Positions 44,633-53,127 of a DNA stretch of 64,000 nucleotides are shown in pieces. The position numbers were made by a program, and so were the translations under genes. The stretch's first letter is position 1; the number at the start of each line of letters is the position of its first letter. Origin of the DNA: Lysobacterales bacterium (lineage in GTDB: Bacteria > Pseudomonadota > Gammaproteobacteria > Xanthomonadales > SZUA-38); contig JASJDM010000022.1 in assembly GCA_030065125.1 (NCBI GenBank), forward strand, positions 62,001 through 126,000, given 5' to 3'. Under the pieces are notes generated by a model. The model was not told where the DNA came from, ran no database searches, and was given only the letters and a program-made list of their open reading frames with translations.

Positions 44633-46384
44633 ATGTCGGTTCACCGAGAGTTGATCATTCTGTGCGCGCTGATGCTGGCGCCACAGGGATCAACTCAGCC
44701 TGTCTTTATCCCGGAATGGCCGCGCGTAGGACCCTACTCCGCGGCAGATATGTGTTCCAACTGCCACGACGCCACGGATGTTGGCGTAGAGCCGGCCATT
44801 ATGCGGGCTCCGGATCCGGCGCTTCCCAGCGTGCCCGATCCCGACGGACACAACATCAGTCCAATGCTTGGCCAGAAGGCCGGCGTCATGGGCCACACCA
44901 TGAACGATCCGTACTTCACGGCGGTGGTGGACGATGAGGTCTCCTACTTCCCCGATCTGGATGGCCAGATCGAGAATGAATGCCTGAGATGCCACGCGCC
45001 CATGGGCTTCGACTATGCCCACGGCTACAACCCTGCCGCACTGGACGAGGACGGCTATTACCGGCTGGATACGGCCGTGTCTGAGATGCATGCGCGGGAA
45101 GGCGTAAGCTGTACGCTGTGCCACCAGATCCAGATCGACCCGAACGTGGAACTGGCCAACGGGACGCGCATCGTCGGTGACGACAGCATACTGTTTGGTC
45201 CCATCGCCGATCCGGTGCGAACCCGCATGGCCCGGTACGGCGTTGAATACTCAGAAGCCATTTCCGACTCCGCGCTGTGCGGAAGCTGCCACAACCTGTT
45301 CACGATTGTGCTGAACCCGGATACCGGGGACCCCACGGGAGAGCGGTTCCTGGAGCAGGGCTCATGGTTCGAATGGCGCAACAGCGTGTTTGCCGAGGGC
45401 GGCGGGACGACCTGCCAGGATTGCCATATGGCGACACCTGGCGTGAGTTTCCAGACGCCCGTGTCCACCTACAACGCACCCCCGGCGAGAGCCGGATACT
45501 CCCCCCACCTGAATCCCGGCGGCAACACCCAACTGCTGGAGATGCTGCGCCAGTACCGCATTGACCTGGGACTGGATCCGCTGCTGACCGACGGCGAATT
45601 CCAGGTGGCCATGGAAACTACACAGGAATACCTTAAACAGGCGGCGGCGCTACTTCTCGCTGTCGACGGCAGGCCTGGCGTGCTCATAGTTGACGCCACC
45701 ATCCTGAACCTCACCGGTCACAAACTGCCCACCGGGTATCCGGCGCGCAGAATGTGGCTGCATATGAGGGTGACCGACGACGCTGGCGCCACCGTTTTCG
45801 AGTCGGGGGCTCCGGACCCCGATGGCCGGCTGCCCTCCGACGCAGCAGAAACCGCCGCCGCCTGCACCGCGCAGTCAAAGCCTGACGGTTTTGACAGCGC
45901 GGTGTGCTACTCACCCCATCGCGATCTGATTGACGACCCCGACCAGGTCGCGGTGTATGAATCGGTCATGTCCGATGCCAACGACAACATCACCTACGTG
46001 CTGCTGTCGGGTCGGGGATACCTCAAGGACAACCGGATCCCGCCTGTTGGTTTTACCGCCAGCGGCGAGCACTTCCTGCCTGAGACCGCGGTGGTCGGCA
46101 TCGGATCGGATGCGGACTTTAACGTCGACGGCAGTGGACAGGACACGGTGCATTACCGGGTTCCTGTTATCGATACCGACGGGCCGTTTACCGTGGAGGC
46201 CCGCCTGCTGTACCAATCGGTACGGCCCGCCTTCGTGTCGGTGCTCACCGCCGACACCCAGCGCGTAAACGACTATCGGTCTTACTACGTGGCTGTCCCA
46301 CCCCAACCGGAACTTCTGGCTGAGGCCTCCGCCGTCGCAGCGATCGAGATCGTGTTTTTTGACGGATTCGAAATTGGACCATGA
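44633..46384 (+). CDS. Secreted pentahaem c-type cytochrome with C-terminal FFDGFE tail
   Basis: 583 residues, signal peptide ~1-21 (ELIILCALMLAPQGS). Five haem c sites: CSNCH 41-45, CLRCH 117-121, CTLCH 160-164, CGSCH 216-220, CQDCH 261-265. The C-terminal half is a beta-rich domain with LNLTGHKLPTGYPARRMW, a segment I know from other multihaem cytochromes. It ends EIVFFDGFEIGP, the shared tail. Likely periplasmic or cell-surface electron carrier. First gene of the probable operon with the Asp-box proteins and the octahaem cytochrome; 74 bases separate it from the next gene. Confidence 0.9.
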   Translation: MSVHRELIILCALMLAPQGSTQPVFIPEWPRVGPYSAADMCSNCHDATDVGVEPAIMRAPDPALPSVPDPDGHNISPMLGQKAGVMGHTMNDPYFTAVVDDEVSYFPDLDGQIENECLRCHAPMGFDYAHGYNPAALDEDGYYRLDTAVSEMHAREGVSCTLCHQIQIDPNVELANGTRIVGDDSILFGPIADPVRTRMARYGVEYSEAISDSALCGSCHNLFTIVLNPDTGDPTGERFLEQGSWFEWRNSVFAEGGGTTCQDCHMATPGVSFQTPVSTYNAPPARAGYSPHLNPGGNTQLLEMLRQYRIDLGLDPLLTDGEFQVAMETTQEYLKQAAALLLAVDGRPGVLIVDATILNLTGHKLPTGYPARRMWLHMRVTDDAGATVFESGAPDPDGRLPSDAAETAAACTAQSKPDGFDSAVCYSPHRDLIDDPDQVAVYESVMSDANDNITYVLLSGRGYLKDNRIPPVGFTASGEHFLPETAVVGIGSDADFNVDGSGQDTVHYRVPVIDTDGPFTVEARLLYQSVRPAFVSVLTADTQRVNDYRSYYVAVPPQPELLAEASAVAAIEIVFFDGFEIGP

Positions 46385-46433
46385 CCCGCAACTTCGGATT
46401 CAGGAGCATTGACGCACCAAAAATATAGAAGGG

Positions 46434-46450
46434 TCTGATAATAAATCAGA
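46434..46450 (+). promoter_or_regulatory. Hairpin abutting the ribosome site of the 716-aa Asp-box gene
   Basis: TCTGAT-aataa-ATCAGA is a perfect 6-base stem with a 5-base loop. Its 3' arm supplies the first bases of the AGAGGTGA ribosome site, whose ATG is at 46459. Folding would partly mask the site, so expression may be tuned relative to the upstream cytochrome. Confidence 0.4.
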
Positions 46451-46458
46451 GGTGAATC

Positions 46459-48609
46459 ATGACCAGCCAGTCACCTTCCCTGCCCACCACGCTGGCTGCT
46501 GTCTGCCTTTTCATTGGATCGGTTTCGAGTGGAATCGCCCAAGAGGCCGCAGGCTTCCTGCCGGTCGACCCACCCATCATCGCATCCCTGGGAATCGCTG
46601 ATACAGCCAAGGTCAAGAGTCTCAGGATGTCCGACGGCGCGCTGATCATTGCCTACCAGCAGGCCCAGGATGTGGGCCAGCAGGTCTATGACCTTCGCAC
46701 CAAGGCGTTACGACACCCATGGGACGTCGTGGTCCAGGTTTCCATTGACAAAGGAACCACCTGGTCCATGCCGCTGAATATCGATAACACCGCGGCGTTG
46801 AGTTCCCACTTGGGAATCCCGGAACCGGGAGCGCGGCCCGAAATCTTCAAGCAGGACGACCCTAACGCCGGCTACATCGATCTGGCCTCCGAGCCCAGGG
46901 CGATCGCCTATCCCGGTGACTCCGGCAAAACCCAGGTCTCCAGCAACGGCAAGAACATTATCATAGCCTGGAGCAGCAAGTATTGCCCCGCTGATGAAAC
47001 CCGCTGGCCGGATGAAGACCAGCGCATTATCAGCTACTCCACGCTGGGCTGGGTCACCATTCCCTACTCCTGCCAGTATGTGGCTCGCATGGAATGGGAT
47101 TCGGTGGGACAGACGTTTGCCCCCATCGGTCCGTCCGGCGAGACCTACATCGTGGATCAGCTGACCAGCGGATATCGCGACGCGCACTTCTACGAGATTT
47201 CGCAGCAGAAGTCCGGCATCACCCTGGTGTGGCAGGAAGACCCCCTGGGTCTGCAGTTGGGTCTGGCTGCCGGACCGGGTCACGGGGCATCCGGCGCCCT
47301 GACCACCGGCGGAACCGATCTCTGGTATTCAGCCATGCAGGTGGGCAATATGCCCATTGCCGACGCCAGCTGGTCGGTGCCCATTCGGCTGACCGACAAC
47401 GTCGAGCAGACCCGACCACTGGATGATGTGGAAAGGGTTGCCCACGAACCGTTTTTCTATGAGTACGGCAGAGCGGCCGCCTCGCGCCCCACCGTCAAGC
47501 TGCTGGGCACCCGTGCCATCGTAGCCTGGGAGGAGCGCAAGGTTTCCGAACGCCATACCGGCAAGTTCGTCCGCTACCATACCTGGCCCGATTTCCGCCT
47601 GACCGCAGCGTTTCCCATGCACGGTTGCATCATCAGCAACCCCCAGGAAAACGGCCGCAGGGTTCGCGTCCTTGCCCAGACCGGTTCGGCGGGCGACACC
47701 AACATCCTGTTCCTGTACAAGCAGGGACTGCTGACCATGGCCGGACCGTCCGACATCATGATGCGTCGTACGGTGCAGGGATTTGATCCTGAGCGCGTCA
47801 CACCCGCCATCGACGTGGAGCGCTGCCGCGGTCACGTCAAGTATGAAGATGACGATACCGTCGGCGAGGACGAGAACCTGGATTCCCCCGTGGACGATAT
47901 TCGCATCGGGACGCACCATCTGCCCGCCGTCAACCTGAGCGGAACAGCATGGCCCATGGCGTACCCGGGTACAGCGCACACGGCCACCACTGAAGCGAAC
48001 AACCTGGAGGACGCCCAGGCTCACCGGGGGCAGATGCGTGGCGACAACATCATTGTGGGGTATTCCCACACGCCTGATGTAGCTGAGTTCAGAAACTTCT
48101 CAGTCTCCATTCCCTACAACTTCTACGTGACCCACTCCCTGGATGGCGGAGACACCTGGAGCCGGCCATACAATTTTTCCGGACTGACGGCCGAAAGCGG
48201 CATCACGGCGCGGGACCCCCGCATCGTGGGCACACCCGGCAGCGGGCCGGGATGTGCGCCGGCCGGTGCGCCGGTTGATCCATCCGACTGCCAGGATACT
48301 CGCGTGTTCTACATCGCCGTCGGTACCCAGACCAACGTCATCGCAGGGGAAATTCCCGAAGACCTGGACGTCTACATGGGGATCACCTACGACCGTGGTC
48401 GCAAATTCAGCCGTCCACAGGCCATCACCCACGGTGACGTGATTTTCGGAATTCCGGACAGCGTTTCGGACCAGGAATCCCAGGCCAAAACCCGGCCTGA
48501 CGGCGGTGAAGGCTATGTGGTCTGGAGCAGCAGTTCAGCAACAACCGAAGACGTCGCCTTTGCCCTGCTCAGGCGAGACATGGTTGCTTACAGTTCGTTT
48601 GAGGACTAG
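46459..48609 (+). CDS. Large secreted Asp-box (BNR-repeat) beta-propeller-like protein, paralogue A
   Basis: 716 residues with a signal peptide (TLAAVCLFIGSVSSGIA). Asp-box motifs: VSIDKGTTWS (~94-103), HSLDGGDTWS (~558-567) and a degenerate YDRGRKFS (~645-652), as in sialidase-like propellers, but no sialidase arginine triad is apparent. It shares many blocks with the next gene: IAWSSKYC, IPYSCQYVAR, TSGYRDAHFYE, WQEDPLGL...GPGHGASGA...TDLWYS, GPSDIMMRR. Conserved cysteines suggest disulfides. C-terminus YSSFED is a degenerate form of the shared tail. Function unknown; context suggests work with multihaem cytochromes. Confidence 0.82.
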   Translation: MTSQSPSLPTTLAAVCLFIGSVSSGIAQEAAGFLPVDPPIIASLGIADTAKVKSLRMSDGALIIAYQQAQDVGQQVYDLRTKALRHPWDVVVQVSIDKGTTWSMPLNIDNTAALSSHLGIPEPGARPEIFKQDDPNAGYIDLASEPRAIAYPGDSGKTQVSSNGKNIIIAWSSKYCPADETRWPDEDQRIISYSTLGWVTIPYSCQYVARMEWDSVGQTFAPIGPSGETYIVDQLTSGYRDAHFYEISQQKSGITLVWQEDPLGLQLGLAAGPGHGASGALTTGGTDLWYSAMQVGNMPIADASWSVPIRLTDNVEQTRPLDDVERVAHEPFFYEYGRAAASRPTVKLLGTRAIVAWEERKVSERHTGKFVRYHTWPDFRLTAAFPMHGCIISNPQENGRRVRVLAQTGSAGDTNILFLYKQGLLTMAGPSDIMMRRTVQGFDPERVTPAIDVERCRGHVKYEDDDTVGEDENLDSPVDDIRIGTHHLPAVNLSGTAWPMAYPGTAHTATTEANNLEDAQAHRGQMRGDNIIVGYSHTPDVAEFRNFSVSIPYNFYVTHSLDGGDTWSRPYNFSGLTAESGITARDPRIVGTPGSGPGCAPAGAPVDPSDCQDTRVFYIAVGTQTNVIAGEIPEDLDVYMGITYDRGRKFSRPQAITHGDVIFGIPDSVSDQESQAKTRPDGGEGYVVWSSSSATTEDVAFALLRRDMVAYSSFED

Positions 48610-48698
48610 GAGGTGCGCGCGGATAGCTAGAGAAAGCAGCAAGACGTTGGGGTCGCCCACAACGGGCGGCCGGAGCAGTTACCAAAACGCAAGGAGTA

Positions 48699-51600
48699 GT
48701 GATGAACATCATCAAACTGATTGCAGCGGCAATTTGCATCACGTTCGCAACGGGCGTGATGGCCGACGACGGCGAACTGCTCAGAAAGAGTATCTCACGC
48801 GCTCCGGGACAACCGGATACCGTGCCGATCTCCGAAGCTGAGCATGCGTTCGTCGACGTCATGCCATTCTACGTTGACTCCGAGGCGGCTAGTGGCGACC
48901 CGGTGCCCATCGAATACATCAACATCGATGGAACTCTGGTGGATACCCGGGAGGCCGCCAAGCCCCTGGTCGGAGTCTATATCTACGGACCGGTGGAACA
49001 TATCGACGGCACGGGTTTCGTTGGCCACGGCCGGCGGGACGCGTTTGCTGCCGTCAGCACCGACGACGGCAACACATGGAAACGGACCAACCTGTCTGAT
49101 TCGGCAGACCAGTCCTCCAGTTCGGTGGTACGGACCGATATCGAGTTGTTCGATGATCTGAGCGGCGCCTATCCGGGAGACGTGGTCAACATCTTCCAGG
49201 CTACGGCCGGAAACGTGGCCGTGGTGGCCTGGCAGAGCCGCTACTGCCGGGGCGGAATGCCGATCTTTGCCGGTGACACACCAAGCACGGATCGGACAGA
49301 GCGCCTGACAGCCATTGCCGACTATATGGATGATTTTATTCCCGGAATGGATTACCCCGCCGATGGCAGCGAATCACCTGAAGATATCTATCTGCTGGAT
49401 ATGTTTGGTGTCGCTGGATCCCAGGGCTCCGTGGACTATGCCTTAGACAAGTTTGAGCAGAATCGCCCGGTGGGCGAGGTGCCGTACAACTGTCTGTGGG
49501 TCGCCCGCGGAACGCTGGAATACGATGTTGATACCGACACCACTGACATGGTGTGGCGCAAAGCGGAACGGCTGACCTCCGGTCGCCGCGACGTCAATCG
49601 CGTTGAGGTGAAGATGGTGAAAGGTGTCGGCGCGGTAATCACCTGGCAGGAAGATCCGGATGGTCTGCGCCCCGGCCAGGGTGAAGGCCCCGGTGAAGGC
49701 TGGAGCGGTGCCATCGCCAACCATAAGACCGACGTCTGGTACAGCTATATCGATTGGGAATTCATTCAACTGGTGCAGACCAGTGACGAGGATTACACGC
49801 CGATCCCCTACGTTGATTACCTCGGTGACACCCGACCCAAGGTCGGCATTCCCTTCGCCATGCCCATGCGGCTCACCAACAACGCCAAGTGCAACATCAC
49901 CAATCCGCAGCCGTACTGCATTGGATCTGCCTTGACCTCGGCGTTCCCAGAAGAGGAACTGCTGCCGCTGGATTACGGCATGCGAGACATGTGTATAGCT
50001 ACGGTCGAACCCGCACAGGGTCCCCAGGGTGATACAACCGAGGTGTGCATTGCTCAGCATTGGGCTGCCCCCGCAGAACTGACCACCCCCGGTATGCCCC
50101 TGCTGGGTAACATAGCCGCCACGCGGCCGCGTACCGGCCTGTTTGGCTATGACAGTGACGACGACGGTGAGCCCGATAACGGCTGGGCTGTGGTGGTCTT
50201 CGAGGAGTCCAAGGGCCTGGGTGACGAAGAGTTCTACTTCGATGACGCCGGGAACCCCTGCGAAACGATTGACCCCGACACCGGATGCGATGTGGCCGAC
50301 TACGGCAAAGACATCCGCTACATGACCTTCGCCATGTCCCTGCAGGATTTCCTTGGCGATGGCGGTGCGGAGGACGAGCGTCCTCTGGTCAACAACATTG
50401 GTGTCCAGGGGCATATGCTCAACCAGCCGGAAACCAACTGGGAAACCGGAGATCTCTATCCCGTGCTCAATACAGATGAGATGTGGATTTTCGGTGGTGA
50501 CTACGACTACGAGATCTACCGGACAGAAATTGCCCGCCGCGGCAGCCTGCTGGCCCAGTCGCCAACCAAGGCTGACGCTTCAACCTATCGACTGGTCGCG
50601 CTGCCCTCCTGGAAACAGGGCGTTATGCGGCAGGGTGGACCGGCTGACGTAATGGTGCGGCGAATCGTGATTCCGGGTGGTCTGGATTTTTCGACCAGCA
50701 ACCCGTACGCCTTCGCCAATATGGTGTGTGCGGATGATCCTGCCAATGCTGATGATGGTTGGGTATACGATTCTGAAGTGAACCCGTATTACCCGGGAGG
50801 ATTGTGTCTCTCACCGGCCATCAACCTGTCCGCAACGGTACCTGAGACCTGTACGTCTGACGACGGCACCGATTGCCCGACGGTTGATGAGAATGGTGTT
50901 GGCGACACCAACCCGATCCTGCAGGGCAAAGACGTGGAGCCCAGCACCACCAAGGTTCTGACCTGGTACCAGTGCCCCTCCGTGCATGAATCCTGCGAGC
51001 CCGACGACAATAACCTGACGGACCAGTCCTGGTACAACCCGCTTGACGTGGCCAAGGGCCACCGTGGCTACCTGGACGGTGACTTTGCCATGATCCTGTA
51101 TGGCTGGTCACCTAACTGGAAGCTGAACGCCAAGGGCAAGGACCGCTATGAACTGTATGTCAGGCGATCCTTCGATGGTGCAGGGACGTGGACGACCCTG
51201 CCGGCTGGCTTCACGGCCAGTGACGGGCAGACCTTTAGTGGTGACGGCACGACCACCTGCGAAGCCTACCGGCAAGAAGCAACGGGCGGTGGCAGCAGCC
51301 TGGACGAACCCCATGTCTGCTACACCTACGGTGCAGGCGAACCCGAGATGGCCCGCAACGTCACCCAGCTCAAGTCCATGAAGTTCACTACCCTGGACCC
51401 GAGGTATGCCAAGACCAAGGCCACTATCGAGCCTGAACTGGATCGGTACCCGGGAGAGGTGGACACTATCCTCTGGAGTGACCCCGAAGACGTCCGAGAT
51501 CCGTCCCGCTACTTCCTGGTCTATGAGACCGGCGATAACTCGACGGTGGAAGAAGGTGAAGCCGAACCGCTGAACCTCTACTACAGCCGAGCCGTGATGT

Positions 51601-51977
51601 TTGGCGACCATTACCAGGTCTGGACGGAAGAAGACGATCTCACCGAGTGCTATCCCTCGGCTGCCCATGACGACGAAGACGTTCCCGTCGAAGTCGAAGG
51701 CTCTGGCTTCTGCAATGAGTTCGACAAACTCGAAGGGAAGAAGACGGTGTCGGCCAGTGAGGCCAGCATCGAGTCCAACCCGGGCGGCGAGTTCATGTAC
51801 GGCGCCTGGTCGCAGATGGAGCACGACAAGGAAACCGGCGAAGACATCGAGTCTAACGCCATAGTCCGGCGCGTCTGGTACATCGACGAATGGATCTCCC
51901 AAGATGCATACGACCTCGAGACTTCCGAGCGGATCTTCAACAACGGCTTCGAAGATGGCCCGGGACTGGGCAACTGA
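48699..51977 (+). CDS. Very large secreted Asp-box protein, paralogue B, with NNGFE tail
   Basis: 1092 residues; AAGGAG 4-8 bases before the ATG; signal peptide (LIAAAICITFATGVMA). Asp boxes: VSTDDGNTWK (~117-126) and RSFDGAGTWT (~822-831). It is colinear with paralogue A (VAWQSRYC, VPYNCLWVAR, TSGRRDVNRVE, WQEDPDGL...GPGEGWSGA...TDVWYS, GPADVMVRR) but carries acidic insertions such as SDDDGEPDNG and DDAGNPCETIDPDTGCD that look calcium-binding. The end RIFNNGFEDGPGLGN is a variant of the shared tail. No catalytic motif was found. I infer an extracytoplasmic scaffold or substrate-binding role. Confidence 0.83.
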   Translation: MMNIIKLIAAAICITFATGVMADDGELLRKSISRAPGQPDTVPISEAEHAFVDVMPFYVDSEAASGDPVPIEYINIDGTLVDTREAAKPLVGVYIYGPVEHIDGTGFVGHGRRDAFAAVSTDDGNTWKRTNLSDSADQSSSSVVRTDIELFDDLSGAYPGDVVNIFQATAGNVAVVAWQSRYCRGGMPIFAGDTPSTDRTERLTAIADYMDDFIPGMDYPADGSESPEDIYLLDMFGVAGSQGSVDYALDKFEQNRPVGEVPYNCLWVARGTLEYDVDTDTTDMVWRKAERLTSGRRDVNRVEVKMVKGVGAVITWQEDPDGLRPGQGEGPGEGWSGAIANHKTDVWYSYIDWEFIQLVQTSDEDYTPIPYVDYLGDTRPKVGIPFAMPMRLTNNAKCNITNPQPYCIGSALTSAFPEEELLPLDYGMRDMCIATVEPAQGPQGDTTEVCIAQHWAAPAELTTPGMPLLGNIAATRPRTGLFGYDSDDDGEPDNGWAVVVFEESKGLGDEEFYFDDAGNPCETIDPDTGCDVADYGKDIRYMTFAMSLQDFLGDGGAEDERPLVNNIGVQGHMLNQPETNWETGDLYPVLNTDEMWIFGGDYDYEIYRTEIARRGSLLAQSPTKADASTYRLVALPSWKQGVMRQGGPADVMVRRIVIPGGLDFSTSNPYAFANMVCADDPANADDGWVYDSEVNPYYPGGLCLSPAINLSATVPETCTSDDGTDCPTVDENGVGDTNPILQGKDVEPSTTKVLTWYQCPSVHESCEPDDNNLTDQSWYNPLDVAKGHRGYLDGDFAMILYGWSPNWKLNAKGKDRYELYVRRSFDGAGTWTTLPAGFTASDGQTFSGDGTTTCEAYRQEATGGGSSLDEPHVCYTYGAGEPEMARNVTQLKSMKFTTLDPRYAKTKATIEPELDRYPGEVDTILWSDPEDVRDPSRYFLVYETGDNSTVEEGEAEPLNLYYSRAVMFGDHYQVWTEEDDLTECYPSAAHDDEDVPVEVEGSGFCNEFDKLEGKKTVSASEASIESNPGGEFMYGAWSQMEHDKETGEDIESNAIVRRVWYIDEWISQDAYDLETSERIFNNGFEDGPGLGN

Positions 51978-51996
51978 AGAAGCCGGGAGGATTGAC

Positions 51997-53040
51997 ATGA
52001 AAATCTTACGTTTCATGACAGCCCTCATCACCACGCTCCTGGGCGTCTCCGCCCAGGGCGTGGAGATCAACGGACCCGTGCTGGACCTGACCCCGGCAAC
52101 GGTCATGCCTGGCACGCCGTTCGTTGCCTCGCTTGAGGGTACCTATTCACAGTCCTGCCTGCTGGGGCCCGGTGTGGTCACCGGTTCGTACAGCAACGAC
52201 GGATTCGAGATCAAGTTCCGGACGGCCAATAACGTGCCGTCCTGCGACAGTGGCAGCTTCATGGGTACCGAGCACTTCGGCGCCTTCCGGCTGCCGGAGA
52301 ACGCGGTGAACTTCCTAAATCCCGACCTTCCGATGAAGGTGACCTTCATCGTCGACGGCACGGAAGTTGCCGTGAGTGAGCTGGACCTGACCTTCGATCC
52401 GGCCGAGATGCCCCATCTCGCCCTGAGTTCCGGCGTTTACTGGGATGCCGCCTACAACGGCAGCGGGATGGCGATCGAAGACATGGGTGACTTCCTGTTT
52501 GTCGCAGGCTTCATGTTCAACGGAACCGGAGACGCCGTGTGGCGCACCGCCCAGGGACCCCTGGTCGGTGGCACCCTGGACACAACCTTCCTGGGCTTTG
52601 CCAACGGCGCCTGCATTGCCTGTGGCGAAACGGGCATCGACCCGACCCTGGTTCAGGATACCGAGCCGGTCCAGTTCATGGTCCGCGGCACCGGTGAAGC
52701 CTTTTTGAGCTTTGGCAACAGCCCGGATCGGGCGGTCCACCTGGTCCGCTTTGATGCCCAGCCGTTGCCCGGCGAGGAACGGGCGCCGATGCTCATCGGA
52801 TCCTGGACCTTTGTCGACCGCGACACCGGCATGGTGCTGGACGACGTGCTGTTCGAGGAGGTCGCGCGCAGCGGCTCACTGACGGTCATTCAAAGCGAAG
52901 ACCAGAAGGTGTCCGTGGAGTGCTACGACTACACGGAATGCCGTCTGACCCTGGACGGTGTGTTCGAGGAACTGGATCGATGTGAAGTGACTCCAGACCG
53001 GATCCTGGGCAGTCGCCTGTTCGGATTCCGGACCCGCTGA
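51997..53040 (+). CDS. Secreted protein with GEGF-like beta module
   Basis: 347 residues from ATG 51997, with GGGAGG 6 bases upstream and only 19 bases after the large Asp-box gene. Signal peptide FMTALITTLLGVSAQG. Residues ~30-130 are a beta domain (TPATVMPGTPFVASLEGTYSQ). Residues ~145-240 contain SSGVYWDAAYNGSGMAIE and LFVAGFMFNGTGDAVWRT, resembling the module on the endonuclease at 35112. Cysteine-rich ACIACGETG and ECYDYTECRLT may form disulfides; ACIAC lacks the histidine of a haem site. The shared tail is absent. Function unknown, likely part of the cytochrome/Asp-box assembly. Confidence 0.75.
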   Translation: MKILRFMTALITTLLGVSAQGVEINGPVLDLTPATVMPGTPFVASLEGTYSQSCLLGPGVVTGSYSNDGFEIKFRTANNVPSCDSGSFMGTEHFGAFRLPENAVNFLNPDLPMKVTFIVDGTEVAVSELDLTFDPAEMPHLALSSGVYWDAAYNGSGMAIEDMGDFLFVAGFMFNGTGDAVWRTAQGPLVGGTLDTTFLGFANGACIACGETGIDPTLVQDTEPVQFMVRGTGEAFLSFGNSPDRAVHLVRFDAQPLPGEERAPMLIGSWTFVDRDTGMVLDDVLFEEVARSGSLTVIQSEDQKVSVECYDYTECRLTLDGVFEELDRCEVTPDRILGSRLFGFRTR

Positions 53041-53085
53041 AAGCTGTGCCGGCCCTGCGCCTGCGGGGCCGGCCCTTTACAGCTT
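53041..53085 (+). other. Strong two-tier hairpin within the cytochrome operon
   Basis: GCCGGCCC (53048-53055) pairs with GGGCCGGC (53066-53073), and outside it AAGCTGT (53041-53047) pairs with ACAGCTT (53079-53085) with a 5-base bulge CCTTT on one side. It starts at the stop codon of the preceding gene and lies 43 bases before the octahaem cytochrome. With only a weak T run it may be a partial terminator or an mRNA-stabilising element. Confidence 0.55.
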
Positions 53086-53127
53086 TGACAGCGGCACCAT
53101 GCCGCTAAGGCGGCAAGGAGTGACACT

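Noticed and set aside
52608..52640. ACIACGETG in the 51997 protein considered as a haem c site
   Set aside because: CxxC is not followed by histidine.
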